Below are positions 29,275 through 39,729 of a stretch of 64,000 nt of DNA, one piece after another. The DNA is from Gemmata sp. (GTDB lineage Bacteria; Planctomycetota; Planctomycetia; Gemmatales; Gemmataceae): the NCBI GenBank assembly GCA_025055115.1, contig JANWYJ010000015.1:1-64000 (forward strand), in the 5' to 3' direction. Both the position numbers and the translations under genes were made by a program. Every line of letters starts with the position of its first letter. Position 1 is the first letter of the stretch. A model generated the notes under the pieces. That model was given only the letters and a program-made list of their open reading frames with translations. It made no database searches and was not told where the DNA came from.

Positions 29275-31091
29275 ATCCGCACAATTTTCCGGAAACCAAC
29301 ACCGTTGTCAGCGAACCGCCGACGACGCCACAATCGCCATCGTCCACCGAAATCAGTGGCCTGGCGCAAACGGCCAATACTCCGGAGGCCACCGTGGTGC
29401 GGGAAACCCATCCGGAACTGACGTCTGCCAACACGCCCTCGCCGTTGCAGCCGCAGCACTTTGGCAAGTACGAATTACTCGGCGAGATTGCCCGCGGCGG
29501 GATGGGGGTCGTCTACCGGGCCCGGCAGCATGGCCTCGATCGTCTGGTGGCCCTCAAGATGATTCTGGGTGCCAACCCCAACGACGACAGCACCCAACGC
29601 TTTCTGCAAGAAGCCCGCGCCGCCGCAGCCATCGATCACCCCAATGTGGTGCCGATTTACGACATTGGCGAAATCGGTGATAAACCCTACTTCACCATGG
29701 CCCTGGTCGAAGGCCCCAATCTGCGAACGTTCGTCGAAGCGCAGGGCATACCGTCAATAGCGACCACGCTCTCGTTGTTTTCGCAAATTGTCTCGGGCGT
29801 GGCGTATGCTCACAAATTGGGTATCATCCACCGCGACTTGAAGCCGGCCAACGTCCTGATCGATCGCGATGGCCGCCCACGCGTAACCGACTTCGGCCTG
29901 GCCAAGCGCACCACGGTGGATACCCAACTGACCGCCACGGGGCAGGTCGTCGGGACTCCGCAATACATGGCACCCGAACAGGCCCGCGACAGCAAGGATG
30001 TCGGCCCGGCGGCCGATGTTTACGCCCTCGGCGCCATTCTCTACTTCATGCTCACCGGACAGCCACCGTTCCACGGCGAGAGCTTCACCGATCTTCTCAT
30101 CAAAGTCGTCCATGAACCGCCCATCCCACCGCGGCTCAGCCACCCGGAGATTCCGGAAGATTTGGAAGCGTTGTGTCTGAAGTGCCTGGCCAAATCGCCC
30201 CACGAACGCTTCGCGGACGCCAACGAATTGGCCGCCGCTTTGGTGCCCATCGCGGAACGCTTCATCGGGCCTTCAGCCATCCTTACACCATCCCGGGGGA
30301 GCTTACCCAAAGTCCACGCGACGCCGTCTCATAATGGCATCCCCAGTTTGAGCGAAACCACAGCCGTCCCCAGCGCCGCGCTGGCCAGCCCCTCGATCAT
30401 TGCCCCCACTGCACCCGACGAACGCCGCCCCCGCACCCCATGGCTGGTCGGTCTGGTCACAGTCGCAGTGTTGCTCATGGGGGTTGTGGTGTGGCTGGCA
30501 ACCCACACCCCCACGACAGATCATTCCCCAGATGCCCAAGCCGACCCAAGCCCCTCCCAGCCCAACACCCCTCCGCCCAACACCACACCCAGCGCCCTCC
30601 AACTCAACTGGCCCCCGATCAGCCGCAACGACTTCGCTCTCGATGTGCAGATGATGCCCACTCCCCAAAACGGGGTGTTGCCAGTGCATCAGGAAATCTA
30701 CATCCAGTTGAAGGCCGATCGCGATTGCTTCGTCACCGTCTGGGTTTTGGATCACGAAGGGGCCACACTCCTATTTCCCAATGAAGATGAACGCGACTGT
30801 ACTCTGAAGGCCCACGAGGTCCGCATCGTGCCTGGGAAGAACACCGGGACTATCCTCACCACCCCCACGGTGGGCGACCACGACCGCCTCCGAGTCATTG
30901 CCAAAACCGGTAGCCGTCCCGTCCTGCCACGGGGCCAGCTGGAGGGCAAATTCATCCGCTATCTTAGCCCGGCCGAGCAAGACGCTGCGGTTTCGACCAT
31001 GCGGGGGTTGGTCTACAAAAAAGCGAATCCCACTGCCGAGGAAGGTTTGGTCAGTGAACGCGAATATGTCTTCCGCGTGGTGCCGAAGTAA
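29271..31091 (+). CDS. Ser/Thr protein kinase with TM and C-terminal DUF4384 domain
   Basis: ARGGMGVVYRARQHGLDRLVALKM; IHRDLKPANVLID; VTDFGLAK; GTPQYMAPEQA; TM VTVAVLLMGVVVWLAT; DUF4384-like IYIQLKADRDCFVTVWVLDHEGATLLFPN. ATGA overlap with the upstream gene. Confidence 0.9.
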   Translation: MNPHNFPETNTVVSEPPTTPQSPSSTEISGLAQTANTPEATVVRETHPELTSANTPSPLQPQHFGKYELLGEIARGGMGVVYRARQHGLDRLVALKMILGANPNDDSTQRFLQEARAAAAIDHPNVVPIYDIGEIGDKPYFTMALVEGPNLRTFVEAQGIPSIATTLSLFSQIVSGVAYAHKLGIIHRDLKPANVLIDRDGRPRVTDFGLAKRTTVDTQLTATGQVVGTPQYMAPEQARDSKDVGPAADVYALGAILYFMLTGQPPFHGESFTDLLIKVVHEPPIPPRLSHPEIPEDLEALCLKCLAKSPHERFADANELAAALVPIAERFIGPSAILTPSRGSLPKVHATPSHNGIPSLSETTAVPSAALASPSIIAPTAPDERRPRTPWLVGLVTVAVLLMGVVVWLATHTPTTDHSPDAQADPSPSQPNTPPPNTTPSALQLNWPPISRNDFALDVQMMPTPQNGVLPVHQEIYIQLKADRDCFVTVWVLDHEGATLLFPNEDERDCTLKAHEVRIVPGKNTGTILTTPTVGDHDRLRVIAKTGSRPVLPRGQLEGKFIRYLSPAEQDAAVSTMRGLVYKKANPTAEEGLVSEREYVFRVVPK

Positions 31092-31176
31092 CGCCTTGTG
31101 GCTCTGCAGCGGCTCATCAGCCGCGCTGCCGCCCCACCGGAGCAACCCCGATTATTGCGTGCGGAGTCGTTGTGTC

Positions 31177-34100
31177 ATGTTTCCCGTCGTCTGGGTTGTG
31201 GTGGTCGCCGCTGCGCCACCGCTATCGGCCACTGACCTGGCCGAAACCTACAAACAAGCCGATAAGCTCTACGCGGCGGATCGTTTCGGCGCCGCCGAAC
31301 CGCTTTTCCAAGCGGTGTTGAAAACCGACGATCCGTTCCTCAAACGCCAAGCGTTCAATCGGTTGCTCCAACTCTACATCCGTTCGGGTCGCCCCGATAA
31401 AGCCATCGGCCTATCGAGCACGTTTCGGGCATGGCTTCAGCAGGTCGGCGATCCCGACATAGCGGCGCTCGAGTTGCTCGTGGGTCGGTGTCGGTTGGAG
31501 TTAGGCTATGCCGAACTGGCGGATCAACATCTGCGGACCGCGTTGCAAGCCCGTCCGCCGCTATCACCCGAAAACCGCCTGGAAGCGCTGCGCTTACGCG
31601 CCGAGGTGGCCTCACTGCAGAAAGATGACAAAGCAGAGCAAGCCCGGTGGCAGGAATTGGAACGTGCGGCCCAAGAAATCGCCCGCGACGCCACAAATGC
31701 CCAAAACACGCCCTTGCGCCTCCAGGCATGCCGGTACTATGCGGAAGCCTTGCTCCGCCGCGGCGACATCGACACCGCCCTACAAACGCTGGCGGAATTC
31801 CCGGCGTGGCACCGCCAGGTCCAAGACTCCTTGGGGTTGCGTGATACGCAACGGCAGCGTGCCAAACTATACGCCGCCCAAGGCAACTATGCCCAGGCGG
31901 CGGCACTCTATCAGCAAGCTCTGGAGCTGCACCGGGAAGTCAAACCGCACCAACGACTGATCGCGGGCGATATTTTGGCCGAATGGTCATCGGCCGCAGT
32001 CGCAGCCAAAAAGCTCAGCGAGGCGGCGAAACTCCGTAACGAAGCCGCCGCGGAATACCGGGCCGTTCTCGAAGCACCCGCCGAAGACCCTGATACCGGC
32101 GGCCCGCTGGCGGCCTTCAACCGTTTACAAACGCTGACGCGCTCAGCCCGACAGTTCCAACAAGCCCTCGAGGTCACCTTGGTGGCTGGAGAGCGCTGGT
32201 CGCGGGATGCTTTGGTCGAAGCCCGGCTGCAATCCGATCGCGGCGGACTCGAATTGATGACCTCCGCATATCCGACCGCACGGAAATTACTCACGGCCGC
32301 TCTGGCAGACCTCGACGCCGCCACGCCGAAAAATCTCCGCCTTCTGCCGCAAGTGCTCGTCAATCTCGCGACCGCCGAACTGGCCTGCGAAACGCCTGAA
32401 AAAGCCGATGCGTTACTGGCCCGGTGTCTGGCGCTGTACGAGCACCATCACCTCCCCACCGACGCCGTTCGTGTGGAATGCGAATACCTTCTGGGGGTTT
32501 CGCAACACCGCCGTGGCGATTACGCCAAGGCCATCGTTCATCTGCGTAATGGCCTGCGGCTAGCCGAAGCCGTTGGCCCCACCGCCGACCCGGTTCGCTT
32601 CCATCTGTGGCTGAACATCGCCCTCATCTACAAAGAACAAGGCCATACCACGGGGGCCTTGGACGCCCTCCACAATGCCGCCACCATCTTAACCACTTTC
32701 GCTGAACCCGACGACCTCAGTAGTGCCCTGATTCACGCTGTGCGCGCCGAGTTACTCCTGACCCCCCGTGCTCGCAGCAGCGTCGATATCCGCCGCCAGA
32801 TCGCCCAAGCCATGGAATTGGTCCCCCGCATCGAAGCCGCTTGCGAAAAACACCGTATCCGCAGCGGCTACTTGTGGGCAACCGCTCAACATGTTCGCGC
32901 CATCGACCTTCTTTCCCGAAAAGAGACGCGCGCTGCCGAACAAATTTGGTTGGCCCTGGCAGCTATTCAGAAAAAAGAAGGCCACATTCTCTACGCCCGC
33001 ACGTTGAATTGGCTGGGTACCTGCGCGGAGTTGACCGGCCGCGACAGCGAAGCCCGCCAGCGCTTTGAAGAAGCCCGGGCCTTCCAAACCAACCATCCCC
33101 GCTGCCCCCCCGTCACCTGGGCCATTACCTTGTGGCGGCTCGCGATTCTGACCGACAAAGCCGGCCAGTCCGACGAGGCGAAAAAACTGCTCGAAGAAGT
33201 CTTCACGATCGCCGACCGCGCTCGGCTCAATACCTTCGGGGAAGCATCGCAGCGGGCCGAATTCTTTTCTCAGTTCGCCCCGGCGTTTGAACTTCTGGCA
33301 AACTGGTATGCGCGTGATCACAACGGCGACGGTTTGCTCCGCGTTATCGTGCGCAGCCGCAGCCGCACTCTGTTGGACCAGATGCTGGCTGCCGGAGTCG
33401 ATCCACGCGCCAAGCTGACTGGACCGGAACGCGACGAACTGCTAGCCCGCGAACGCGCCGCCCGGCAGCGCGTCTCGCAATTGCGCCTTCAGGCCATGCT
33501 CATTCCCGCCGACGGCACCAACGACCCGGTAGCCCAGAAACTGTTGGCCGATCTGGAAAAAGCCCAACGCGACTTCACTGACGTATGGCGCCGGATCGCC
33601 GATGCCGATCCACTGACGCAAATTCTGACAGATTCAACATTTACGGAAAAATCACTCACCCAAGTCCGCCAGGCGGCCCATCAGGCCGGAGGGGTATTGC
33701 TCACCTACATGATCGGCCGCGAGGCCAGCTACGCCGTTCTGAGCACCGATCCGGCAGGCCCACTTCAGGTCTTTCCACTGACTCTTCCGGCCGCAATCGC
33801 CAACGACCTCGGGGAACTACCCGAAGGCCCAACGGTCGCCGCCGGCGGCCTCCGCGGCCTCGTTTACAAGCCCGCCAGCTCCCAACCCGAGCGCCCCACC
33901 ACAACAACCCGGGGCGAAATGGTTCCTCTGACCGACATCGTCACCACCCGGCTCACCGCGCACTATCTGCGGCAGATCGCCGATCCTTCATTTCAACCCA
34001 CACGCGGATTGGTTTTCGTCTCCCAAAATCCGCAACAGAAAACAGTGAGCCTCCCCGAAGTGCTGGGCGATGCCATCCTGCCACCGGCACTGCGGGAGAA

Positions 34101-34953
34101 ACTCCGCAATCCCCGGATCCAACGTGTGGTGATTATTCCCGATGGCGCGTTACACAAGTTGCCCTTCGAATGCTTGCTGCTGTCCGCATCACCAGCGCCA
34201 CGCTACGCCCTGGACGAACTGCCACCACTGTGCTACGCCCCGTCGATCCCAGCGTTGGCCGTTGTTCTCAACCGGCCGCGGAAACGGGATGGCGAAGCTA
34301 CCTTGCTGACGGTGAGCGACCCCGAATATCCGCACGGGGCCGGATCAATGCGTACAAGCCTACCACGACTTCCTTATACCGCCCAAGAAAGCCAGAAAGT
34401 GCGGCAGTTTTTCGCCCCCGACCGCGTGACGGCATTGGCGGGGGCGGAAGCCACGGAAGCCCACGTCGTGGCATCTCTGCCGGGTCAGCGATTCGTTCAT
34501 CTGGCGGCCCACGGCTTTGCCGACGAAGCCTTCGGCAATGCGTTCGCCGCGATCGCCCTGGCTCCTCCCCGAGGGAATCTGGAACCGAGCAACGACGGAT
34601 TTCTGACGCTGCATGAAATTTCACGCCTCCAATTAACCGGTTGTGAACTGACCGTCCTCAGCGCTTGTGTCACGAATGTAGGGCCGCAGCGACCGTTGGA
34701 AGCGGGCGTAACCCTGGCAGGGGCTTTTCTGGGGGCTGGCGCCCGCGGGGTGCTGGCCAGCTGTTGGGCTGTGGATGATGCCGCGACCGCGGAGTTGATG
34801 GGGGCCTTCTTTAGCGCCATCCGCCCCGCCCAAGGTCCGGCGTTGACTTATGCGGATGCATTGAAACAGGCCCGACTGGCGATTCGCAAAAAACCCGGCT
34901 GGGAAGCCCCGTTCTTCTGGGCGCCGTTTGTCTATCTCGGACCGCCGGATTGA
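31177..34953 (+). CDS. TPR-repeat CHAT-domain (caspase-like) protein
   Basis: Signal peptide/TM, many TPRs, then CHAT: FVHLAAHGFADEAF (His) and ELTVLSACVTNVG...GVTLAGAFLGAGARGVLASCWAVDD (Cys). Confidence 0.88.
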   Translation: MFPVVWVVVVAAAPPLSATDLAETYKQADKLYAADRFGAAEPLFQAVLKTDDPFLKRQAFNRLLQLYIRSGRPDKAIGLSSTFRAWLQQVGDPDIAALELLVGRCRLELGYAELADQHLRTALQARPPLSPENRLEALRLRAEVASLQKDDKAEQARWQELERAAQEIARDATNAQNTPLRLQACRYYAEALLRRGDIDTALQTLAEFPAWHRQVQDSLGLRDTQRQRAKLYAAQGNYAQAAALYQQALELHREVKPHQRLIAGDILAEWSSAAVAAKKLSEAAKLRNEAAAEYRAVLEAPAEDPDTGGPLAAFNRLQTLTRSARQFQQALEVTLVAGERWSRDALVEARLQSDRGGLELMTSAYPTARKLLTAALADLDAATPKNLRLLPQVLVNLATAELACETPEKADALLARCLALYEHHHLPTDAVRVECEYLLGVSQHRRGDYAKAIVHLRNGLRLAEAVGPTADPVRFHLWLNIALIYKEQGHTTGALDALHNAATILTTFAEPDDLSSALIHAVRAELLLTPRARSSVDIRRQIAQAMELVPRIEAACEKHRIRSGYLWATAQHVRAIDLLSRKETRAAEQIWLALAAIQKKEGHILYARTLNWLGTCAELTGRDSEARQRFEEARAFQTNHPRCPPVTWAITLWRLAILTDKAGQSDEAKKLLEEVFTIADRARLNTFGEASQRAEFFSQFAPAFELLANWYARDHNGDGLLRVIVRSRSRTLLDQMLAAGVDPRAKLTGPERDELLARERAARQRVSQLRLQAMLIPADGTNDPVAQKLLADLEKAQRDFTDVWRRIADADPLTQILTDSTFTEKSLTQVRQAAHQAGGVLLTYMIGREASYAVLSTDPAGPLQVFPLTLPAAIANDLGELPEGPTVAAGGLRGLVYKPASSQPERPTTTTRGEMVPLTDIVTTRLTAHYLRQIADPSFQPTRGLVFVSQNPQQKTVSLPEVLGDAILPPALREKLRNPRIQRVVIIPDGALHKLPFECLLLSASPAPRYALDELPPLCYAPSIPALAVVLNRPRKRDGEATLLTVSDPEYPHGAGSMRTSLPRLPYTAQESQKVRQFFAPDRVTALAGAEATEAHVVASLPGQRFVHLAAHGFADEAFGNAFAAIALAPPRGNLEPSNDGFLTLHEISRLQLTGCELTVLSACVTNVGPQRPLEAGVTLAGAFLGAGARGVLASCWAVDDAATAELMGAFFSAIRPAQGPALTYADALKQARLAIRKKPGWEAPFFWAPFVYLGPPD

Positions 34954-34968
34954 CGCTCAGACAGTATG

Positions 34969-35095
34969 GTGCGTTCCGGACTTCCCCCACACTCCGTCGT
35001 CAGAAGCACTCGCGACGCCTTTATCAGTCGGAAGGTCTGGTTCGTTCGGAAGGTCTGGTCTGGTTCGTTCCGGACTTCCACCACACTGCCGGTTG
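34969..35095. repeat. ~26-bp direct repeat pair, offset ~94, with internal 18-bp tandem
   Basis: gtgcgttccggacttcccccacactcc and gttcgttccggacttccaccacactgc; tcggaaggtctggttcgt in tandem. Confidence 0.8.
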
Positions 35096-35473
35096 GTGAT
35101 GGTCGAAGTTCCCAGGATCGATGCGACAGCGGGGTGGCTAGCCGGGGGCAACCGGGGCCGATGATGGTTGGTCGATTGGAGGTCGCCCTGTTTATTGGCT
35201 GCTGGCGATGCCAACCGCTCCGCCGAGCACACCCTCTTTCTCTTTGACGTTCTCTGCGGCCGCTCACTCTTCCACCAGCGAAGCGGACGAAGAGTGGAAC
35301 CCTTTACGTTCGTCGTGGCCGCTTCGCCGTGGCCGCTGGGTCTGCAGGACCTGCGGCCACGTCCGCCCGCCCAGCATGCGCCGTTTCACGTTCTCCGCCG
35401 GCCCTTCCATTCCGCTCTCGACAAATCTGCGTTCCGATGCTATCGCTCCGGTCCATCGCGATGGAGAACGGGT

Positions 35474-36178
35474 ATGAAGCCTCGGCTGGGTTGGATTGGC
35501 GGTGCCGTCTTGTTCACCCTGACCGCCGGTTGTGTGAACGACGGGGAATTTTCGGTCCGCAAAGCCCTCGGTTGGGATGATGAACCTCCCCGTGGGCTGG
35601 TGAGTGTGCCGAAAAACCTCCCCCCCGCGTCGCTCGAAGCTGCGGAACGGGTGCAATTGCTGGGACGGCAAATCTTAGCCCAGAATACTTTCACGGGGAT
35701 TGAACCCCTCTTCATGACCATTGGGGTGAAAGACGCGGTGCTTTTTCATGTGGGGACCGAGCAACTGTGGATCAGTGAAGGTCTGGTGGAAAAATGCGGT
35801 ACTGATGCCGAATTGGCAGCCGTATTGTGCTGGGAATTGGGGCAGATGGTCGCGGAGAAACGCGCTGCGCGGCGGCTGGGCCGCGATGTTGATCCCATCC
35901 CCGACATCCGCCCCGGAACGGCGGCCGCAACCCCCGGGGGTAGCGCTTACGACGCGGGCCAGCAAGCGAACCTAGCCTTCCACGAACGGCAATTTCCTCG
36001 GGGAGCCAAAACGCCCGCCCCTGATGCGGCAGCCATTGCCCGTGAACTGCTCCAAGGAGCCGGTTACAGTGTGGCGGAACTCGACCGGGTCGAACCGTTG
36101 CTCAAACCTTCCGAACGCGGCGAGAAACTCCGCAAACAGCTCGGCGGAACGACCCCACCGCCGCAGTGGGAAAAATGA
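35474..36178 (+). CDS. Lipoprotein resembling an M48-type peptidase but lacking HExxH
   Basis: Lipobox TAGCVN; EQLWISEGLVEKCGTDAELAAVLCWELGQMVAEKRA at the position expected for AxVLxHExGH. Confidence 0.55.
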   Translation: MKPRLGWIGGAVLFTLTAGCVNDGEFSVRKALGWDDEPPRGLVSVPKNLPPASLEAAERVQLLGRQILAQNTFTGIEPLFMTIGVKDAVLFHVGTEQLWISEGLVEKCGTDAELAAVLCWELGQMVAEKRAARRLGRDVDPIPDIRPGTAAATPGGSAYDAGQQANLAFHERQFPRGAKTPAPDAAAIARELLQGAGYSVAELDRVEPLLKPSERGEKLRKQLGGTTPPPQWEK

Positions 36179-36356
36179 CTCTCCAACCACCTTCCGCCCA
36201 TAGCCAAGCCGGGGCACCGTCGGCGGTGCCTAGGCCGTAAGGAAAAAGGATTCTCCCAATATCTCACACCCACTTGCGGCCACCTACTTGCGGCCCCCTT
36301 CGCCTGTGTTCAGGGCAGCGCGTGGGGAAAAATGATCTTCCCACCACCTCACGCCT
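36166..36356. repeat. ~32-bp imperfect direct repeat, 3 copies (36166, ~36238, 36322), first spans a stop codon
   Basis: gtgggaaaaatgactctccaaccaccttccgcc / aaggaaaaaggattctcccaatatctcacacc / gtggggaaaaatgatcttcccaccacctcacgcc. Confidence 0.7.
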
Positions 36357-36489
36357 ATTGTGCCATTTTCCAGCCGTGGCCCACGTAACGGTTGGGACCG
36401 AGGAAAATGCCAGAAAATGCCATTGGGATGCCGACCCCTCTGGGTTTCATCCACGCGGGATGGTACAGTAAGGCCACCTCTCCGCCGCA

Positions 36490-36972
36490 GTGCCTGTGGA
36501 GGTCGCCATGCCGCGTGAACCCATCCCGACGTGGTGTTTTGCCCTCGTGGTTGTCCGCAAAGGCGAGCAATTTCTGCTCATTCAGGAAAGCAAATACGGT
36601 GAACCGTGGTATCTGCCGGGCGGCCGCACGGAAGCGGGCGAATCGTTTGTCGAAGCCGCGATCCGGGAAACCCGCGAAGAAGCGGGCATTCCCATCCGTG
36701 TCGTCGGTATCCTTCGCATCGAGCATTCGCCAACCCCGGCTGGCGCGCGTGTGCGGGTCATTTTCCTGGCGGAACCCACCGACGACACTCCGCTCAAAGC
36801 TGAACCCGACGATGAATCGCTCGGTGCCCAATGGGTCCGGCTCGACGAATTGCCCCGCTATCCGCTCCGCGACCCCGACGTGGCCGAGATGTTCGCCTAT
36901 GTGGCCGGCGGTGGCCCGGTCTACCCCATTGATCTGCTGCAACCCGAAGGTACACCGTTTCGCGTTGGTTAA
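36490..36972 (+). CDS. NUDIX hydrolase (start may be ATG 36508)
   Basis: Nudix box GGRTEAGESFVEAAIRETREEAGI. Confidence 0.92.
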   Translation: MPVEVAMPREPIPTWCFALVVVRKGEQFLLIQESKYGEPWYLPGGRTEAGESFVEAAIRETREEAGIPIRVVGILRIEHSPTPAGARVRVIFLAEPTDDTPLKAEPDDESLGAQWVRLDELPRYPLRDPDVAEMFAYVAGGGPVYPIDLLQPEGTPFRVG

Positions 36973-37030
36973 CCGCCAGGCCGCCACTTCCCACCCGCGG
37001 TGGAATTTGTAAACACACAGTACGATTTTC

Positions 37031-38155
37031 GTGAATCTCTCCCACAAACGCAATGGTGACACCGTGTTTGGGCTGCTGCGTGTCTCGGTCGTACTGGTTC
37101 TGGCGGTCATTCTGGCCTGTCTTCCCGCGTGTGGGAAGAAGTCAACCGGCCAAATTCGTATTGGTATTGTGACCAATTGTACTGCCGATTTCTGGAAAAT
37201 CTGTGAAGCTGGAGCGCGGAAAGCGGCCCGGGAATACGACGTGGAACTCCAATTCCGCGAACCGAAAAACGCCTTCGACGCGGCCGAACAAACCCCCATC
37301 ATCGAAGCCTGGGAGAAACAAGGCTTCGATGGGATCGCCGTCAGTGTCATCAATCCCGAAGGGCAGACGGAAACCCTGGCCCGGATTGCCAAGAAAATTC
37401 CTCTGATCACGATGGATAACGACGCCGAGAAGACGGGCCGGCTCTGCTACATCGGCATCGACAACTACGAAGGTGGCAAAGCGGTGGGCCGCCTGGTGAA
37501 GAAAGCCTTACCCCATGGCGGTACGATTGCGATCTTCATCGGCAGTACGAAATCCGCCAATGGCCGGGCGCGCACTCAAGGCGTTCTCGACGAACTGGCC
37601 GGCCAAAAAGACGCCACCGGTGAACCTGCGGTCATCACCAACGGCAACGAAAAGATCGAAGGCCGCCGCTTCGGCTCGTATTTCCTTGTCGATGGTGCCG
37701 CCAAGGAAGACGGTGCCCCCACCAATGCCCAAGCGACGGCCTCCGGCGTCTTAAGCCGCGTAAAAGGATTACCGAATTTGTGCATGATTGGGCTGTATGC
37801 CTATAACCCCCCGGCCATTCTCGCCGATGCCCAAGCGAAAAAAATGGCTGATCAGATCAAGATCATTGGCTTCGATGAAGACTGGGAAACGCTCAAGGGT
37901 ATCGCTGCTGGGCACATTGAAGCCACCGTGGTGCAAGACCCCTTCCGCTACGGCTATCTGTCGGTCGAAGCTCTGGCCGCCAAAGCTCGGGGCGACAACT
38001 CCAAGCTCGTCAAAGAACCGATTCCCTACCGAATCGTCACCCGCGACGGTGGCCCCGATGAACTGGTCCGTGGTCTGGTGATCAAGAACCTCAATGTCCG
38101 CGATTTCGAGAAAAAACTCCGCGACGACCTCGCCTCGGTTCCCCACGACGAGTAA
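37031..38155 (+). CDS. Sugar ABC transporter substrate-binding lipoprotein (ribose-type)
   Basis: Lipobox LPACGKK; IRIGIVTNCTADFWKICEAGARKAA; PIIEAWEKQGFDGIAVSVINPEG. Confidence 0.88.
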   Translation: MNLSHKRNGDTVFGLLRVSVVLVLAVILACLPACGKKSTGQIRIGIVTNCTADFWKICEAGARKAAREYDVELQFREPKNAFDAAEQTPIIEAWEKQGFDGIAVSVINPEGQTETLARIAKKIPLITMDNDAEKTGRLCYIGIDNYEGGKAVGRLVKKALPHGGTIAIFIGSTKSANGRARTQGVLDELAGQKDATGEPAVITNGNEKIEGRRFGSYFLVDGAAKEDGAPTNAQATASGVLSRVKGLPNLCMIGLYAYNPPAILADAQAKKMADQIKIIGFDEDWETLKGIAAGHIEATVVQDPFRYGYLSVEALAAKARGDNSKLVKEPIPYRIVTRDGGPDELVRGLVIKNLNVRDFEKKLRDDLASVPHDE

Positions 38156-38214
38156 CTCCCCTTTGTGAGAGAATCCCCGGCTTGGGGACCGCACGGATTC
38201 TCGTGACCTCCACC

Positions 38215-39729
38215 ATGTCGACTGCCCGCCTCGAAGTTCGTGGATTGCGGAAACAGTTCCCCGGTGTGCTGGCCCTCGATGGCGTCGGCCTGACGCTGGC
38301 GCCGGGGGAAGTGCTGGCCGTTGTCGGGGAAAATGGCGCCGGGAAATCGACACTCATGAAAATCGTCGCCGGCATTGAGTCGGCCGACGCGGGCGCCGTC
38401 TGGCTCGACGGCCAACCCGTTCACTTCCGCACACCGGCAGAGGCGATGACCGCGGGTGTGATTCTCATTCACCAGGAATTGAATCTGGCCGAAAACCTCA
38501 CGGTCACGGACAACCTGTTTTTGGGTCGGGAAGTGACGCACGGGGGTATGGTTCGCGTTCTCAACCGCCGCGCCATGCGCCAACAGGCGGCCGCGCTTCT
38601 GGCCCGCGTGGGTTTGCCGGCCTCACGGGCTGCTGTGCGTGTCGAATCCTTGTCTCCTGGTGAAAAACAGCTCGTGGAAATCGCCCGGGCTTTGGGCACT
38701 GCGGTGCGTGTTCTGATCATGGATGAGCCGACTTCGAGCCTCACCCAACGGGAAACGGAACGTCTCTACGAGGTGATTGAGGGGCTGAAAGCCGCGGGTG
38801 TATCCGTATTGTACATCTCGCATCGGCTGGCGGAAGTGAAGCGCGTGGCGGATCGCGTCTGCGTTCTGCGCGATGGTCGCTTGGCGGGAGAGCTGCGTGG
38901 CCCTGAAATCACGCACGAGAACATGGTCCGGCTGATGGTTGGCCGGGATTTGCGCCAATTTTATCCGAAGGTTCACCGCCGCGGCGGGGGCGGTCTCCCG
39001 GTGCTGCAACTCAAGAATGTCTGTTGGGCCGGTGGTAGCTCCGAACCTGTCTCACTGGAAGTGCGCGCCGGGGAGATCCTCGGTATGGCCGGACTGGTGG
39101 GGGCCGGCCGTACCGAACTGGCCGAAGCGGTCTTCGGGGTGCGGCCTCTCAGCGCCGGTACGATCGAGCTGAACGGCCAACCGCTGCGAATCACCTCACC
39201 GACCCAAGCGATTGCCGCCGGGATTGTGCTTGTCCCTGAAGATCGCCGCTTGCATGGGCTGATTCTTCCTGCGAGTGTCGGCTTTAATTTGAGTCTTCCG
39301 AATCTCGATCGCTTAAGCTCGCGCTGGGGCGTCAGGCCACGGGCCGAAGCCGAGCTGCACCGTACGTGGATCGAACGGCTCCGCGTGCGTACCCCCAGCG
39401 CAGCCCAGCCGGTGGCGTTGCTCTCGGGCGGCAATCAGCAAAAAATCGTCTATGGTAAGTGGTTGGCCCGTCAGCCCCAGGTGCTGATCCTCGATGAACC
39501 GACCCGCGGCGTCGATGTCGGTGCGAAAGCGGAAATTTATGCCCTGATGGATGAACTGGCGGGTCAAGGCGTGGCCGTGTGGATGATCACCAGCGATATG
39601 GAAGAACTGTTGGGCATGGCCGATCGCATCGTGGTGATGCATGAGGGCCGCATCGCCGGAGAACTCGTTGGTGCTCAGCGCCGCGAAGAAGCCGTGATGC
39701 AACTGGCTACGGGGGGAAATACCCGATGA
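38215..39729 (+). CDS. Sugar ABC transporter ATP-binding protein (RbsA/MglA type, two NBDs)
   Basis: GENGAGKSTLMKI; LSPGEKQLVEIARAL; second NBD LSGGNQQKIVYGKWLARQPQVLILDEPTRGVDVGAK. Confidence 0.93.
   Translation: MSTARLEVRGLRKQFPGVLALDGVGLTLAPGEVLAVVGENGAGKSTLMKIVAGIESADAGAVWLDGQPVHFRTPAEAMTAGVILIHQELNLAENLTVTDNLFLGREVTHGGMVRVLNRRAMRQQAAALLARVGLPASRAAVRVESLSPGEKQLVEIARALGTAVRVLIMDEPTSSLTQRETERLYEVIEGLKAAGVSVLYISHRLAEVKRVADRVCVLRDGRLAGELRGPEITHENMVRLMVGRDLRQFYPKVHRRGGGGLPVLQLKNVCWAGGSSEPVSLEVRAGEILGMAGLVGAGRTELAEAVFGVRPLSAGTIELNGQPLRITSPTQAIAAGIVLVPEDRRLHGLILPASVGFNLSLPNLDRLSSRWGVRPRAEAELHRTWIERLRVRTPSAAQPVALLSGGNQQKIVYGKWLARQPQVLILDEPTRGVDVGAKAEIYALMDELAGQGVAVWMITSDMEELLGMADRIVVMHEGRIAGELVGAQRREEAVMQLATGGNTR

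Noticed and set aside
31177-34953. Labelling the CHAT operon as a proven anti-phage defence system
   Set aside because: No Cas, CBASS cyclase, toxin or nuclease partner nearby; function is unknown from sequence alone.
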